From: Paenibacillus alba
GTDB taxonomy: Bacteria; Bacillota; Bacilli; Paenibacillales; NBRC-103111
Direction: 5' to 3'
Assembly: GCF_013204855.1 (NCBI RefSeq)
Contig: NZ_JABMKZ010000025.1
Location: 1 to 64,000 of the forward strand
DNA length: 64,000 nt
The notes under the pieces are model-generated. The model saw nothing but the letters and a program-made list of their open reading frames with translations. It was not told where the DNA came from and did no database searches. Of this stretch, positions 6,644-15,896 are shown piece by piece. The translations under genes were made by a program, and so were the position numbers. How positions within the stretch are numbered: the first letter of the stretch is position 1; every line of letters starts with the position of its first letter.

Positions 6644-8590
6644 CTATGGTTTGCCTGTAAGCCCCATCTTCAAATCTTTAATCATTAAGAACGTATCGCC
6701 ATTGGTTAATTTTTGCTTGTCCGCGATAAGCTTCAATGTTGCGTCGGTTAACAAATTACCCTCGATTAACTTAGCCTGCGCTTCATTCAGCGAAGCTGCT
6801 ATTCCTAACGCTTGGGTTACTGTATAGCTGGCTTGCTCCAAAGTTAGCGGCAGTTTATCTGCGTTGTCCAGCTTATCTATCGCCTTCGCCGCATCTCCCT
6901 TATAAGCTTCCGGCTTCATCTTCTTCGCTCCGCTGACAAGATTCACCATGCGTTTCGGGTTCGCTGCAGCATCTAATTGGAAATTGTTGTTATATGCGCC
7001 TGACGCTAGACCAAGCATCAGCGCGGATTTCAAGCCCTCATAAGCTTTATGCTCCATGAATGGCTGCGGCTTGAGCGTGCTTGCCGGCAATTCCATTCCC
7101 TGTTTGGTCAACTGTGCCTGCAGCTTGCCAATTAAATCCTTGGATGCTGCTAATTGACGGAACGAGAGCTTCTCTTGCTTCGCAAACATTGCTGCAGCTC
7201 CGGCTGCTTCACCTTCAGCCATACCGGTTGGCATGACTCTCGCGCTGCCATGCGGCAATGTATCGTAGCTGGCAGCTCGTCCTACAACAAGCAAGCCGTC
7301 TACTTTTAGCGGCACGATGCTGCGGAAAGGAATCGCATATTGCTTCGGCTTACACACAACGTTGCCGTTATCCGTCGGAGAGGTCCGTTGAATATCAACA
7401 GCATAGGAACCGAAGCCAATGCGATCCCATTGATCATTGTTCGTACACACATCGACGATATTCAAGCGATATTCGCCCTGCATATGACGGGTTTCCCTCA
7501 CGTAGAGCTCAGGAGCGGAAGCATCAAGCTCCAAGCTTGCGAACTCTGGGAACGTCTTCTGCATATAAGCTACGACATTAGGCAATTCCTTTTTCCCAAT
7601 GTCAAAGGCCTCTTGTACCGATTTGGGATCGAAGGTATCTACGCCAAAAATTTGCAAGGAATTAATAAGTACCGTGTTATCATTCTGTCTGCCCATATTA
7701 AGACCGCGCATCTTGGCTCTCTCTTTGTTAAGCGGCGGATAGCTGCTCATTTCACCATATCCAAAAACGCTTACTTCATTAACACCAGTGTCAGGATTGT
7801 CATCGCCATTTAATCTTTTGGCCATCAGGCTCCAAACTTCCGGAGTTACATTTTTGAGACGAAACGCTAGGGTAACCGCCATTTTCGACTTTGGATCCCC
7901 GATATCCTCACGCCCCATTGTAAAAGGGACACCTGACGCGGCTGCGAAATCGCCATCTTGCGTCGCATCGATCACTGAGGAGGCTTTGACAACTTGTGTC
8001 GTGCCGTTATCGAGCGTAATTGTAGCTCCTTGCACGGCACTTTTGCTGTCCGTAAGAAGGGGTTCAACCTTTTTCGTTTTTAGCAAAAGATCAATGTTTT
8101 TTTCATTTTTTACTAAGTTATAGAAAGCGTTAGCCGCCGTGTTCACATCAAAGGAATCCCCTTCGAGTTTGGCATACCATTCAGAGAAAATACCTTTGTT
8201 AAATACATCGTCTTTGCCTAGTAGGGTTTTATTTGGGGAATAGTTCATATCCAGGGAATTAATCCATCCCAAGGTCATAAGCCCGCCCAATATTTCGCGA
8301 TTCCGCCCATCTACCAGCAAGGTTGACAAACCATTACGCGCTGCTGAAACTGCCGCCGCAACACCTTCTGGATCGGTCCCCACGACAATCACATCGTACG
8401 CATCTTTCGCCTTCTTCACAGACTTCACTTCTTCAAGCCCTTGCTTCGCTACATTATGCTGGGTTTCTGCTTTGTGTTTGTATTGATAATACAAGGACCC
8501 CGCAGCCGCTAACACCGCAAGTACAATCAAGGTTGCCATCAACCAAATCCAACCCTTGGATGTGGACGTATTACGATTCGAATTTGCCAT
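6644..8590 (-). CDS. Membrane-anchored FAD-dependent oxidoreductase
   Basis: A 648-residue flavoprotein of the FAD_oxidored type. One N-terminal membrane segment (about 14-34) precedes a linker, then the dinucleotide motif V-I-V-V-G-T-D-P-E-G (about 67-76). The second glycine of GxGxxG is Asp, a variant I have seen in this subfamily. GGLMTLGWINSLDMNY follows. Conserved late motifs include DATQDGDFAAASGVPF, YVRETRHMQGEYRLN and VGRAASYDTLPHGSARVMPTGMAEGEAAG. The last ~150 residues are helical and may be a separate domain. Lys12 before the membrane segment and none of the twin-Arg type suggest Sec export with the enzyme outside. Substrate unknown. No strong ribosome binding site is visible near the ATG. 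Confidence 0.85.
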   Translation of the reverse strand: MANSNRNTSTSKGWIWLMATLIVLAVLAAAGSLYYQYKHKAETQHNVAKQGLEEVKSVKKAKDAYDVIVVGTDPEGVAAAVSAARNGLSTLLVDGRNREILGGLMTLGWINSLDMNYSPNKTLLGKDDVFNKGIFSEWYAKLEGDSFDVNTAANAFYNLVKNEKNIDLLLKTKKVEPLLTDSKSAVQGATITLDNGTTQVVKASSVIDATQDGDFAAASGVPFTMGREDIGDPKSKMAVTLAFRLKNVTPEVWSLMAKRLNGDDNPDTGVNEVSVFGYGEMSSYPPLNKERAKMRGLNMGRQNDNTVLINSLQIFGVDTFDPKSVQEAFDIGKKELPNVVAYMQKTFPEFASLELDASAPELYVRETRHMQGEYRLNIVDVCTNNDQWDRIGFGSYAVDIQRTSPTDNGNVVCKPKQYAIPFRSIVPLKVDGLLVVGRAASYDTLPHGSARVMPTGMAEGEAAGAAAMFAKQEKLSFRQLAASKDLIGKLQAQLTKQGMELPASTLKPQPFMEHKAYEGLKSALMLGLASGAYNNNFQLDAAANPKRMVNLVSGAKKMKPEAYKGDAAKAIDKLDNADKLPLTLEQASYTVTQALGIAASLNEAQAKLIEGNLLTDATLKLIADKQKLTNGDTFLMIKDLKMGLTGKP

Positions 8591-8792
8591 TAAAACAAAA
8601 GCACCCGCCTTATCTCCTGCTTCTGATGCTGCTTATCCAACGTTATGTCCAATAAGCTCCCTTGCGCAGTGAAATTATTTGTTGCCTAAACATCACTTGT
8701 TAGTTTACCACAATTTGCAGGTGTAGAGAAATTCTGCGCCCGCACAAATAAAGCTCCGCCATACGTTATGATCCGCATGCGAAGCCTTATGG

Positions 8793-8966
8793 TTACCGAT
8801 ATGCTTTTTTGGGGATGCTCTTCAGCTTTTCTTGCTCAGATGTAAATTCAGCGCTGATTTCCACATCAGCAAGTGCCGGAGCTTGGCTCATTCGTTCAGC
8901 CAGCGTCGTATGAAGCAGTTGCTGCTCGGGTGCCGTCATGGCTTTGTGTTTAATGGATTGTCGCAT
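8793..8966 (-). CDS. Small hypothetical protein
   Basis: A 57-residue polar protein starting MRQSIKHKAM and ending KSIPKKAYR. The start is chosen from the AGGAGC site 6 nt before ATG; a longer form to 9011 lacks such a site. It has no membrane segment and no motif I recognise. It lies 86 nt downstream of dtd on the same strand and may be a tail gene of rel-dtd. Moderately convincing because of the binding site and position only. Confidence 0.5.
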   Translation of the reverse strand: MRQSIKHKAMTAPEQQLLHTTLAERMSQAPALADVEISAEFTSEQEKLKSIPKKAYR

Positions 8967-9052
8967 CTGGATGCTCCTAACTGCAAGGTTATACAGCTTC
9001 AGTATGCCCATCCAGTCTGCTTATTATCCTATTGCAACTTGAGGCGCAAGGT

Positions 9053-9493
9053 CTATTTACTGTCTATAACCAGCGTCACAGGTCCCCAATTCGTAAAAGA
9101 AACGTCCATCATTTCACCAAAGGCTCCGGTCTCGACATGCAATCCCTGAGCTCTGAGCAGCTCATTGAATTGGTCATAAAGCGGCTGCGCTTGCTCAGGT
9201 CTGGCTGCTGACATGAAGTTCGGCCGCTTCCCCTTGCGGCAGTCCGCGTATAAGGTAAATTGCGATACGGACAAGATTTGCCCACCTGTCTCTAAGACAG
9301 AAAGGTTCATTTTCCCCGATTCATCTTCGAAAATACGCAGCCCGGCAATTTTATCAGCCAAATACTTGGCATCCTGCTCGGTATCTTCATGCGTAATGCC
9401 AACGAGCAGCATCAAGCCATGCTCAATACGACCGATGGATGTATGGTTAACTGTAACTTCAGCACGTTTGCAACGTTGAACTACCACTCTCAT
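9053..9493 (-). CDS. dtd: D-aminoacyl-tRNA deacylase
   Basis: A 146-residue DTD-fold enzyme that hydrolyses D-amino acids (notably D-Tyr) and mischarged Gly from tRNA. The two signature motifs are present: SQFTLYAD (about residues 77-84) and the cis-proline motif NWGPVT near residue 135, where many homologues have NDGPVT. Normal family length. It follows rel by 35 nt, an order conserved in Bacilli, so the two are probably cotranscribed. Confidence 0.95.
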   Translation of the reverse strand: MRVVVQRCKRAEVTVNHTSIGRIEHGLMLLVGITHEDTEQDAKYLADKIAGLRIFEDESGKMNLSVLETGGQILSVSQFTLYADCRKGKRPNFMSAARPEQAQPLYDQFNELLRAQGLHVETGAFGEMMDVSFTNWGPVTLVIDSK

Positions 9494-9528
9494 TGCCTTC
9501 CAAAACCCCTTAAACTCGCTAATTATCG

Positions 9529-11712
9529 CTAACTTTGCATGATCCGCTGCACGGAATAAACATCTTTGACACGTTTGATTTTCTCAACGACAGACTGCAA
9601 ATGATCGATATTTTTGATCAAAATGGTCATATGAACCGTCGCCATCTTATTCTTGTCCGAACGCCCGGAAACGGCGGAAATCATCGTTTTGCTTTCGGAA
9701 ACAGCTTGCAGCACTTCATTCAGGAAAGCGCGGCGATCATGCCCTGTGATTTCGATTTCCACATTGAAATTGGATTCAACGGCTTCAGCCCAATCCACTT
9801 CAATCACGCGCTCCTCTTCCCCACTGCTGGAAGGAATGTTCGTGCAATCGGAACGGTGAACCGACACACCGCGGCCTCTTGTGATGTATCCGATGATCAA
9901 GTCGCCTGGCACCGGATTGCAGCAGCGGGCAAATCGGACAAGCAGATTGTCTACACCTTTGACGCGCACGCCATTCGTAGGACGTCCCTTGCGCTCATTC
10001 TCTTTGGATTTGACTTCCTTAACCTCGCTGGTAAGCTGAAGCACTTGCGCTTCTTCGGCTTCCTTGCGCAGCTTCTCCGTTAACTTCGTACAAATCTGAG
10101 CCGCCGTAATCCCGCCAAAGCCAACAGCAGACAGCATATCTTCTATATCGTTAAAATTAAATTTCCTCGCGGCTTCGAGCATCTTATCGTCACTCATCAG
10201 TGTCGGAGGATCAATGGCCAGACGCTTGAGCTCACGCTCAATCATATCTTTCCCTTTTTCTACATTTTCTTCGCGTTTCTCTTTCTTAAACCACTGCTTA
10301 ATTTTGCTTCGCGCATGGGAGGATTGCGCAATTTTCACCCAATCCTGACTTGGTCCGTAAGAGTGCTTGGAGGTCAAGATTTCAATAATATCTCCCGTTT
10401 TGAGCTTGTGGTCCAGAGGAACGATGCGCGAATTGACTTTGGCTCCGATTGTACGATTGCCAACCTCGGTATGAATGCGATAAGCAAAGTCCAAAGGCAC
10501 GGACCCGGCAGGAAGTTCAATGACTTCCCCCTTCGGAGTGAATACGAAAACAAGATCGGAGAAGAAATCCATCTTCATGGATTCCATAAACTCAGAGGCA
10601 TCATTCGTTTCATGCTGCAGCTCCAAAATTTCACGGAACCAGCCCATTTTATCTCCAAATGTGCCTGAAGGCACGACCGATCCGCCCTCTTTGTAGGCCC
10701 AGTGAGCTGCGATACCGAACTCTGACGTTCTGTGCATCTCCCACGTCCGAATCTGGACCTCCAGCGGCTCTCCTTTGGGCCCAATCACCGTCGTATGCAA
10801 GGATTGATACATATTCGGTTTAGGCATTGCGATATAGTCCTTGAAGCGCCCTGGCATCGGCTTCCACAAGGTATGAATAATCCCCAAAGAGGCATAGCAA
10901 TCTTTAATGCCGTCAACAATGACGCGAAGCGCCATGAGATCATAAATCTCATTAAACTGCTTGCCGCGGGAACTCATTTTTTTGTAAATACTGTACAAAT
11001 GCTTAGGTCTTCCGGAAATATCTCCCTGAATCCCCATCTCATCTAATTTCTCTTTGATGCTGTGAATAACATCCTCAATATACTGTTCACGTTCGGTTCG
11101 CTTCTTCTGCATCAGATTAACGATCCGGTAATATTGCTGCGGATTCAAATAACGGAGGGCAATGTCCTCCATTTCCCACTTGATGGTAGAAATACCGAGT
11201 CGGTGGGCGATTGGACAGAAAATCTCCAGCGTTTCTTCCGCAATACGCCGCTGACTCTCCTCAGACTGATACTTGAGCGTGCGCATATTGTGCAGACGAT
11301 CCGCCAGCTTAATTAGAATGACACGAATGTCCTGCGCCATGGCCACGAACATTTTGCGGTAATTCTCATTCTGCTGCTCTTCTTTGGACTTGAACTTAAT
11401 GCGTTCCAGCTTCGTTAAGCCATCCACCAACATAGCACAGGTTTTCCCGAATTTATCTAAAACAGTTTCCAGTGAAACTGTTGTATCTTCAACGACATCG
11501 TGCAGAAGCGCCGCAATGATAGATGTAACATCCATCTGCATATTCACCAATATATCTGCAACAGCGAGTGGATGCAGAATATAGGGCTCCCCCGATTTGC
11601 GTACTTGGCCATGATGGGCTTCATCCGCGAATTCATAGGCCTCCCGAATCCTCTGCAAATCATTCTCTTTCAGATAGGTGGCGGCCTTCTCAAGAAGCTG
11701 CTCTATACCCAT
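9529..11712 (-). CDS. relA: Bifunctional (p)ppGpp synthetase/hydrolase Rel
   Basis: The long RSH alarmone enzyme, about 727 residues. It has an HD hydrolase domain (ALLHDVVEDT, then KLADRLHNMRT), a synthetase domain (SGRPKHLYSIYKKM ... YIAMPKPNMYQSLHTTV), a TGS domain (DLVFVFTPKGEVIELPAGS), a helical region, a conserved cysteine segment (FARCCNPVPGD) and a C-terminal ACT domain. It closely parallels B. subtilis Rel. The start is uncertain: MGIEQLLEKA at 11712 matches the family best, with ATG codons also at 11724 and 11748. A terminator after apt (11855-11886) implies its own promoter. Confidence 0.95.
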   Translation of the reverse strand: MGIEQLLEKAATYLKENDLQRIREAYEFADEAHHGQVRKSGEPYILHPLAVADILVNMQMDVTSIIAALLHDVVEDTTVSLETVLDKFGKTCAMLVDGLTKLERIKFKSKEEQQNENYRKMFVAMAQDIRVILIKLADRLHNMRTLKYQSEESQRRIAEETLEIFCPIAHRLGISTIKWEMEDIALRYLNPQQYYRIVNLMQKKRTEREQYIEDVIHSIKEKLDEMGIQGDISGRPKHLYSIYKKMSSRGKQFNEIYDLMALRVIVDGIKDCYASLGIIHTLWKPMPGRFKDYIAMPKPNMYQSLHTTVIGPKGEPLEVQIRTWEMHRTSEFGIAAHWAYKEGGSVVPSGTFGDKMGWFREILELQHETNDASEFMESMKMDFFSDLVFVFTPKGEVIELPAGSVPLDFAYRIHTEVGNRTIGAKVNSRIVPLDHKLKTGDIIEILTSKHSYGPSQDWVKIAQSSHARSKIKQWFKKEKREENVEKGKDMIERELKRLAIDPPTLMSDDKMLEAARKFNFNDIEDMLSAVGFGGITAAQICTKLTEKLRKEAEEAQVLQLTSEVKEVKSKENERKGRPTNGVRVKGVDNLLVRFARCCNPVPGDLIIGYITRGRGVSVHRSDCTNIPSSSGEEERVIEVDWAEAVESNFNVEIEITGHDRRAFLNEVLQAVSESKTMISAVSGRSDKNKMATVHMTILIKNIDHLQSVVEKIKRVKDVYSVQRIMQS

Positions 11713-11854
11713 GCATCTACCCATTCCCTTTAATCGATTTTTATTCATTATGCCTGCAAGGCAGGCTCCACGTCAACTATTCACTGTATCACTTTCGACA
11801 AAAACCATCATTTTTTCGCGATCGTTTAAAAGTATGACCGAAATGTTAGGAAAA

Positions 11855-11886
11855 CACCTCAGGATAGGTAGTGCTATCCTGAGGTG
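11855..11886 (-). terminator. Terminator after apt
   Basis: A 13-bp perfect stem (CACCTCAGGATAG / CTATCCTGAGGTG) with a 6-base loop, followed by TTTTCC on the minus strand. It separates recJ-apt from rel-dtd. Confidence 0.88.
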
Positions 11887-11897
11887 CTTCTGTGTCA

Positions 11898-12410
11898 TTA
11901 ATATTGAACTAAGGAAACAACATCAATACCGTCAAACTTGCTTCTGCCGTCCAAATAAGACAGCTCAATCAAGAAGGCAGCGCCGACAATGTCCCCGCCA
12001 AGCTGCTTAATCAAATCAATAGACGTTTGAATCGTACCGCCAGTGGCAAGCAGATCATCAGCAATCAGCACCTTTTGCCCTGGTTTAATCGCATCGGTGT
12101 GCATAGCTAATTTATCTTTGCCATATTCAAGCGCGTAATCAGCCTCAATCGTTTCCCCAGGCAGTTTACCGCTTTTGCGAATTGGGATAAAGCCTACGCC
12201 AAGCGCATAAGCAAGCGGAGCGCCAATCACAAAGCCGCGTGCTTCCGGACCTGCGATCACATCAATTTCTTTTTCTTGGATTAAAGCCTTCAACTGATCA
12301 ATGGCTTCTTTGTAAACAGGCCCATTTTGCAGCAAAGTCGTGATGTCCTTAAAACGAATGCCTGGTTGTGGATAGTCCGGGATAACGCGAATGTACTCTT
12401 TGAAATTCAT
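11898..12410 (-). CDS. apt: Adenine phosphoribosyltransferase
   Basis: A 170-residue purine-salvage enzyme that converts adenine and PRPP to AMP. Type I PRTase features are present: AGPEARGFVIGAPLAY near residues 54-69, RKSGKLPGETI, and the PRPP loop VLIADDLLATGGT (about 114-126). GGAGG lies 6 nt before the ATG. Its start overlaps the recJ stop (ATGA), indicating translational coupling as in other Bacilli. Confidence 0.96.
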   Translation of the reverse strand: MNFKEYIRVIPDYPQPGIRFKDITTLLQNGPVYKEAIDQLKALIQEKEIDVIAGPEARGFVIGAPLAYALGVGFIPIRKSGKLPGETIEADYALEYGKDKLAMHTDAIKPGQKVLIADDLLATGGTIQTSIDLIKQLGGDIVGAAFLIELSYLDGRSKFDGIDVVSLVQY

Positions 12411-14854
12411 ATGATTTCCTCCAATAAGTGGTTTTCTTTTTTTATTTGTTCAGCCATCCACTGCTCCAGTTCTTTGGCCGACGAATACATAATAATGGAT
12501 TCAACTTCCTGACGGTGCAATCTATGTTGATACAAGCGGGATGCCGTAAGATCTTTCTTGGCTGGCGAAGCCTGAAGCTTAACGAATGTACCTTGTCGTT
12601 CAACAAAGTCCAACTCTTCAAATACGGATAAAATAAATTGAATCATGGCTGGCGAAAGGCCGGATCGCTTGCTGAATGAAGACATCAATCGAACGTCTTG
12701 AACGTTAAGCGAGCCTTCTTTCTGCAAAGTGCCGTACAGCATTTTAAACATGTCGCGAGACGGCAGCGTGCTGCCGCTATCAGGACCTAGTTCGGTAAAA
12801 ACAGGGTAGCAGCGCATCATGCCCCTAGCTTGATGCAGCACGCTCTGTAAGCTGGCTACACGGCGAGGAATCGTATACAGAATAATATCCTGCATATGAT
12901 CAAAGCTAAGCCGCTTGGCCGCATCATTGCCTGGCCGCAGCTGCTCTGTGTCTTGAACAATCCAGTAGGGAACGGCATCTCCCAGCTGAAACGCCGTTGA
13001 CGTGAAACCAGCTGCATCCGCTTCATCAAAGAGCACAATTGCAGGTGTGAACGTATTCCTGCCATTCACAGAAGCTAAATTACTCTCAAGCGCGCTTAGC
13101 TTCGCGCTCAGCTGGCCAGCTCCTCGCCAATCGAAGAGCTGCATATGCGTAATCCGTAGATCCTGCATAACAATTTGCGGCTTTCGGACACCGTTCCATT
13201 CGTTGATGGAAAGCTCTCCGAGCACATCCACTTTAGCGGCTGGTGCAATCAGAGAAGCAAGACTGCCTTTGCCAAAACCAACAGCCTCAACCGAGCAGCT
13301 TACTTCTTCTTTCGCCTGCGAAAGAGCTAATTTAAGATGCTGCTTCTCTTTGCCCATGGTCCGTATTTCGCCAAGCTGCAAATCGGTAAACATGAATTTA
13401 GGGGCTGGATTTCCCATGCCAAACGGAGCGAGCTTCTCCAGTTGTTCAATGCTGGCGATGGGAACATCAGGCAAGCTGCACACGGCATCCACCTTCAGCA
13501 GCGGTATGTAGTCCTGTTCTGTCAATACTTCGGCCGCAAGATGATTCAGCTTCTGCGTGAAGGCATCCAGATGCCTCTTGTTCAGGCTCATGCCTGCCGC
13601 AGCCTGATGCCCCCCGTAATGGTCCAGCCATTCTTCGCAGGCTGTCAACGCTTTGTGCAGGTCAAATCCGGCAATCGAACGAGCAGATCCTTTGGCGATC
13701 CCTGTCTGAGGATCAATGCTCAAGACCAGTGTCGGCCGATAAAATTTCTCTACGATCTTGGATGCCACAATCCCCACGACGCCAACGTTCCACTGCTCCT
13801 TGGCAACAACAATAACTTTGTCCAAGCCCTTAGCTTGTTGTTCCTCGGCTAACACGAAGGCTTCTTTCACCATATCTTCTACGATAAGTTGACGTTCCTT
13901 ATTCAACATATCCAGTTCATATGCAATATGCTCTGCCTCTTGCTCATCCGTTGTTGTCAGCAGCTTAACGGCAATATCCGCTGCTTCCAAGCGGCCGCTG
14001 GCATTAATTCTCGGCGCTAGCGAGAAACCGATATGGGAAGCTGTCACTTCTTTATTATCAATGCCGGATACACCAATTAAAGCGCGAAAACCGGCATACG
14101 CAGAATCTTGCATGCGCTGCAGCCCCATCTTCACAATGAGGCGATTCTCCCCGGTAAGAGGCATTAAGTCAGCCACGGTACCTAGTGCGGCAAATTCCAG
14201 CAGCTCTTCTGGCAGTCGCCCCAGAAGAGCGTGGGCCAGCTTGAAGGCCACTCCCACACCTGCGAGGTGCTTATACGGATAGGGGCATCCAGGCTTCTTC
14301 GGGTTAATCACAGCTAAGGCTTGAGGCAGGACCTCAGGCGGCTCATGGTGATCCGTTACAATAACATCTAATCCTAGTTCCTGGCAATACGCGATTTCTT
14401 GAACAGCGCTAATCCCAGTATCCACCGTGATCAATAGATCTACGCCTTGGTCCTTCGCTTGATCCATCGCAGCGCGGTTCAGCCCATAGCCTTCACGAAT
14501 ACGATGTGGGATATACGTGTCAAAACGCGCTCCCATGCCTTGCAGCAAGTGAGCCATCAAGGATGTGCTGCTGACGCCATCGGCATCATAATCGCCATAT
14601 ACCCGAATTAATTCATTGTTCTTAATCGCTGTCCGAATACGTTCCACCGCTGGAAGCATATCGTCCAACAAATACGGATCAAGAAAGTAGTCGACTCCAC
14701 CATGCATAAACTGTTCGGCATCCGCTACTGTGCGGATATCTCGAAGTACAAGCAATCTGGCGACAAGCGGGTCAACCTGCAGCTCACTCTCCAATGTTTG
14801 GACGAGCCCTTCATCCGCATTACCAATTGTCCATCTTGCTTTGGGTGCTAGCAC
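12407..14854 (-). CDS. recJ: Single-stranded-DNA-specific exonuclease RecJ
   Basis: A 5'-3' ssDNA exonuclease used in recombination and mismatch repair; 815 residues. The DHH phosphoesterase motifs are visible: VYGDYDADGVSS (about 84-95), LLITVDTGISA, and VTDHHEPPEVLP. The DHHA1 GSARSIAGFDLHKAL ... GGHQAAAGM segment follows, then an OB-like domain. The long C-terminal extension (about 570-815) is typical of Firmicute RecJ (YrvE). It starts with GTG, 8 nt after AGGAGG, and is coupled to apt by a 4-nt overlap. Confidence 0.95.
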   Translation of the reverse strand: MLAPKARWTIGNADEGLVQTLESELQVDPLVARLLVLRDIRTVADAEQFMHGGVDYFLDPYLLDDMLPAVERIRTAIKNNELIRVYGDYDADGVSSTSLMAHLLQGMGARFDTYIPHRIREGYGLNRAAMDQAKDQGVDLLITVDTGISAVQEIAYCQELGLDVIVTDHHEPPEVLPQALAVINPKKPGCPYPYKHLAGVGVAFKLAHALLGRLPEELLEFAALGTVADLMPLTGENRLIVKMGLQRMQDSAYAGFRALIGVSGIDNKEVTASHIGFSLAPRINASGRLEAADIAVKLLTTTDEQEAEHIAYELDMLNKERQLIVEDMVKEAFVLAEEQQAKGLDKVIVVAKEQWNVGVVGIVASKIVEKFYRPTLVLSIDPQTGIAKGSARSIAGFDLHKALTACEEWLDHYGGHQAAAGMSLNKRHLDAFTQKLNHLAAEVLTEQDYIPLLKVDAVCSLPDVPIASIEQLEKLAPFGMGNPAPKFMFTDLQLGEIRTMGKEKQHLKLALSQAKEEVSCSVEAVGFGKGSLASLIAPAAKVDVLGELSINEWNGVRKPQIVMQDLRITHMQLFDWRGAGQLSAKLSALESNLASVNGRNTFTPAIVLFDEADAAGFTSTAFQLGDAVPYWIVQDTEQLRPGNDAAKRLSFDHMQDIILYTIPRRVASLQSVLHQARGMMRCYPVFTELGPDSGSTLPSRDMFKMLYGTLQKEGSLNVQDVRLMSSFSKRSGLSPAMIQFILSVFEELDFVERQGTFVKLQASPAKKDLTASRLYQHRLHRQEVESIIMYSSAKELEQWMAEQIKKENHLLEEII

Positions 14855-14877
14855 TTGGTGGTCCTCCTTCGTATTTC

Positions 14878-15831
14878 TTAATGGATCACAGAAGGAAAGT
14901 CCTGTTGTTCTGTATCCACGTCATGTTTGTATGGAAAACCGGCATCGTAGGGAGCCACATGAACATAAACATCCGAAACATGATGAAACCGTTTCATCAG
15001 CTGTTGCTTGACCTTTTTGGACAGCTCATGTCCTTCCCATACGGATGCCCTTGGGTTCACACTGATTTTGATGTCAACTACGACGTAGTGACCTTGCTCT
15101 CGAGCCTTTAAATCATCAACGGTAATAACACCCTTCATGACTTGCACCGCAGCAATAAGGTCCGCAGCATCTTCATGCTGCAGGATATGCTCTTTGTTGA
15201 TATGTAACGTATCTTTAATGAACTTAATCCCGCTTCGCAGCACTAAGACAGATACCACTAAGGCCGCTAATGGATCCATGTAATAAAGAAACGAGAGACC
15301 CCTAAAGTGGCCCATTTGCGCAGCTGCCATACCAATAAGAGCTACAATAGAAGAGTATATATCGAAACGATGTCCTCTTGCATTGGTAATAATCTCCTGA
15401 TCATGGAAATGCTTCCCCAACTTGTATGTATATTGATAGATGGCTTCTTTCACCGCTAGAGATACGGCGATTGCCGCAAACGCGTAGAGCCTTGGTGCAT
15501 GATCAACGCCAGCCCACAAGGACTTGATCGCTGAAATCCCCATCTCTACCCCAAGCAGCAGCATAATCAGTGATAGCAGGATCGTAGAGACAGGCATTTT
15601 CTTGCCTTCACGCTTAGAGTAAGCTTCTTCGGGCAGCATCGCTTGTGTTTGAATGTTCATGAAGATAGCAATGGATCTGACTGCATCCGATGTCGAACGT
15701 GCCGCGTCAGCGAGCAAAGCTGAGCTTTGCGCCGTAAAGCCTACGATACCTTTGAGACACGCAAGAGCAATATTGCCTGCAAGACCGAGCCCTACAGCGA
15801 GTTTTGTCTTTCGAAAACGCTCGTCATTCAC
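14878..15831 (-). CDS. Cation diffusion facilitator family protein, atypical metal site
   Basis: About 317 residues, with six hydrophobic segments and a C-terminal cytoplasmic ferredoxin-like domain (from about residue 215). It resembles CDF exporters of Zn, Mn or Fe. The usual transport site is two HxxxD or DxxxD pairs. Here the TM2 pair is R-S-T-S-D (R45/D49) and the TM5 pair is G-H-R-F-D (G153/D157), so one ligand of each pair is changed; metal specificity or activity may differ. The start is placed at the GTG 7 nt after GGGGGAG, because the upstream ATG at 15876 lies inside the secDF terminator. It directly precedes recJ. Confidence 0.82.
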   Translation of the reverse strand: MNDERFRKTKLAVGLGLAGNIALACLKGIVGFTAQSSALLADAARSTSDAVRSIAIFMNIQTQAMLPEEAYSKREGKKMPVSTILLSLIMLLLGVEMGISAIKSLWAGVDHAPRLYAFAAIAVSLAVKEAIYQYTYKLGKHFHDQEIITNARGHRFDIYSSIVALIGMAAAQMGHFRGLSFLYYMDPLAALVVSVLVLRSGIKFIKDTLHINKEHILQHEDAADLIAAVQVMKGVITVDDLKAREQGHYVVVDIKISVNPRASVWEGHELSKKVKQQLMKRFHHVSDVYVHVAPYDAGFPYKHDVDTEQQDFPSVIH

Positions 15832-15859
15832 GTTGGCACTCCCCCTGAACGGATACAAA

Positions 15860-15882
15860 GGCCGCGCAACATTCACGCGGCC
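15860..15882 (-). terminator. Terminator after secDF
   Basis: GGCCGCG / CGCGGCC, a perfect 7-bp GC-rich stem with a 9-base loop, followed by TTTGT on the minus strand. It sits between secF and the CDF gene. Confidence 0.65.
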
Positions 15883-15896
15883 GGTTATTATGGTTA

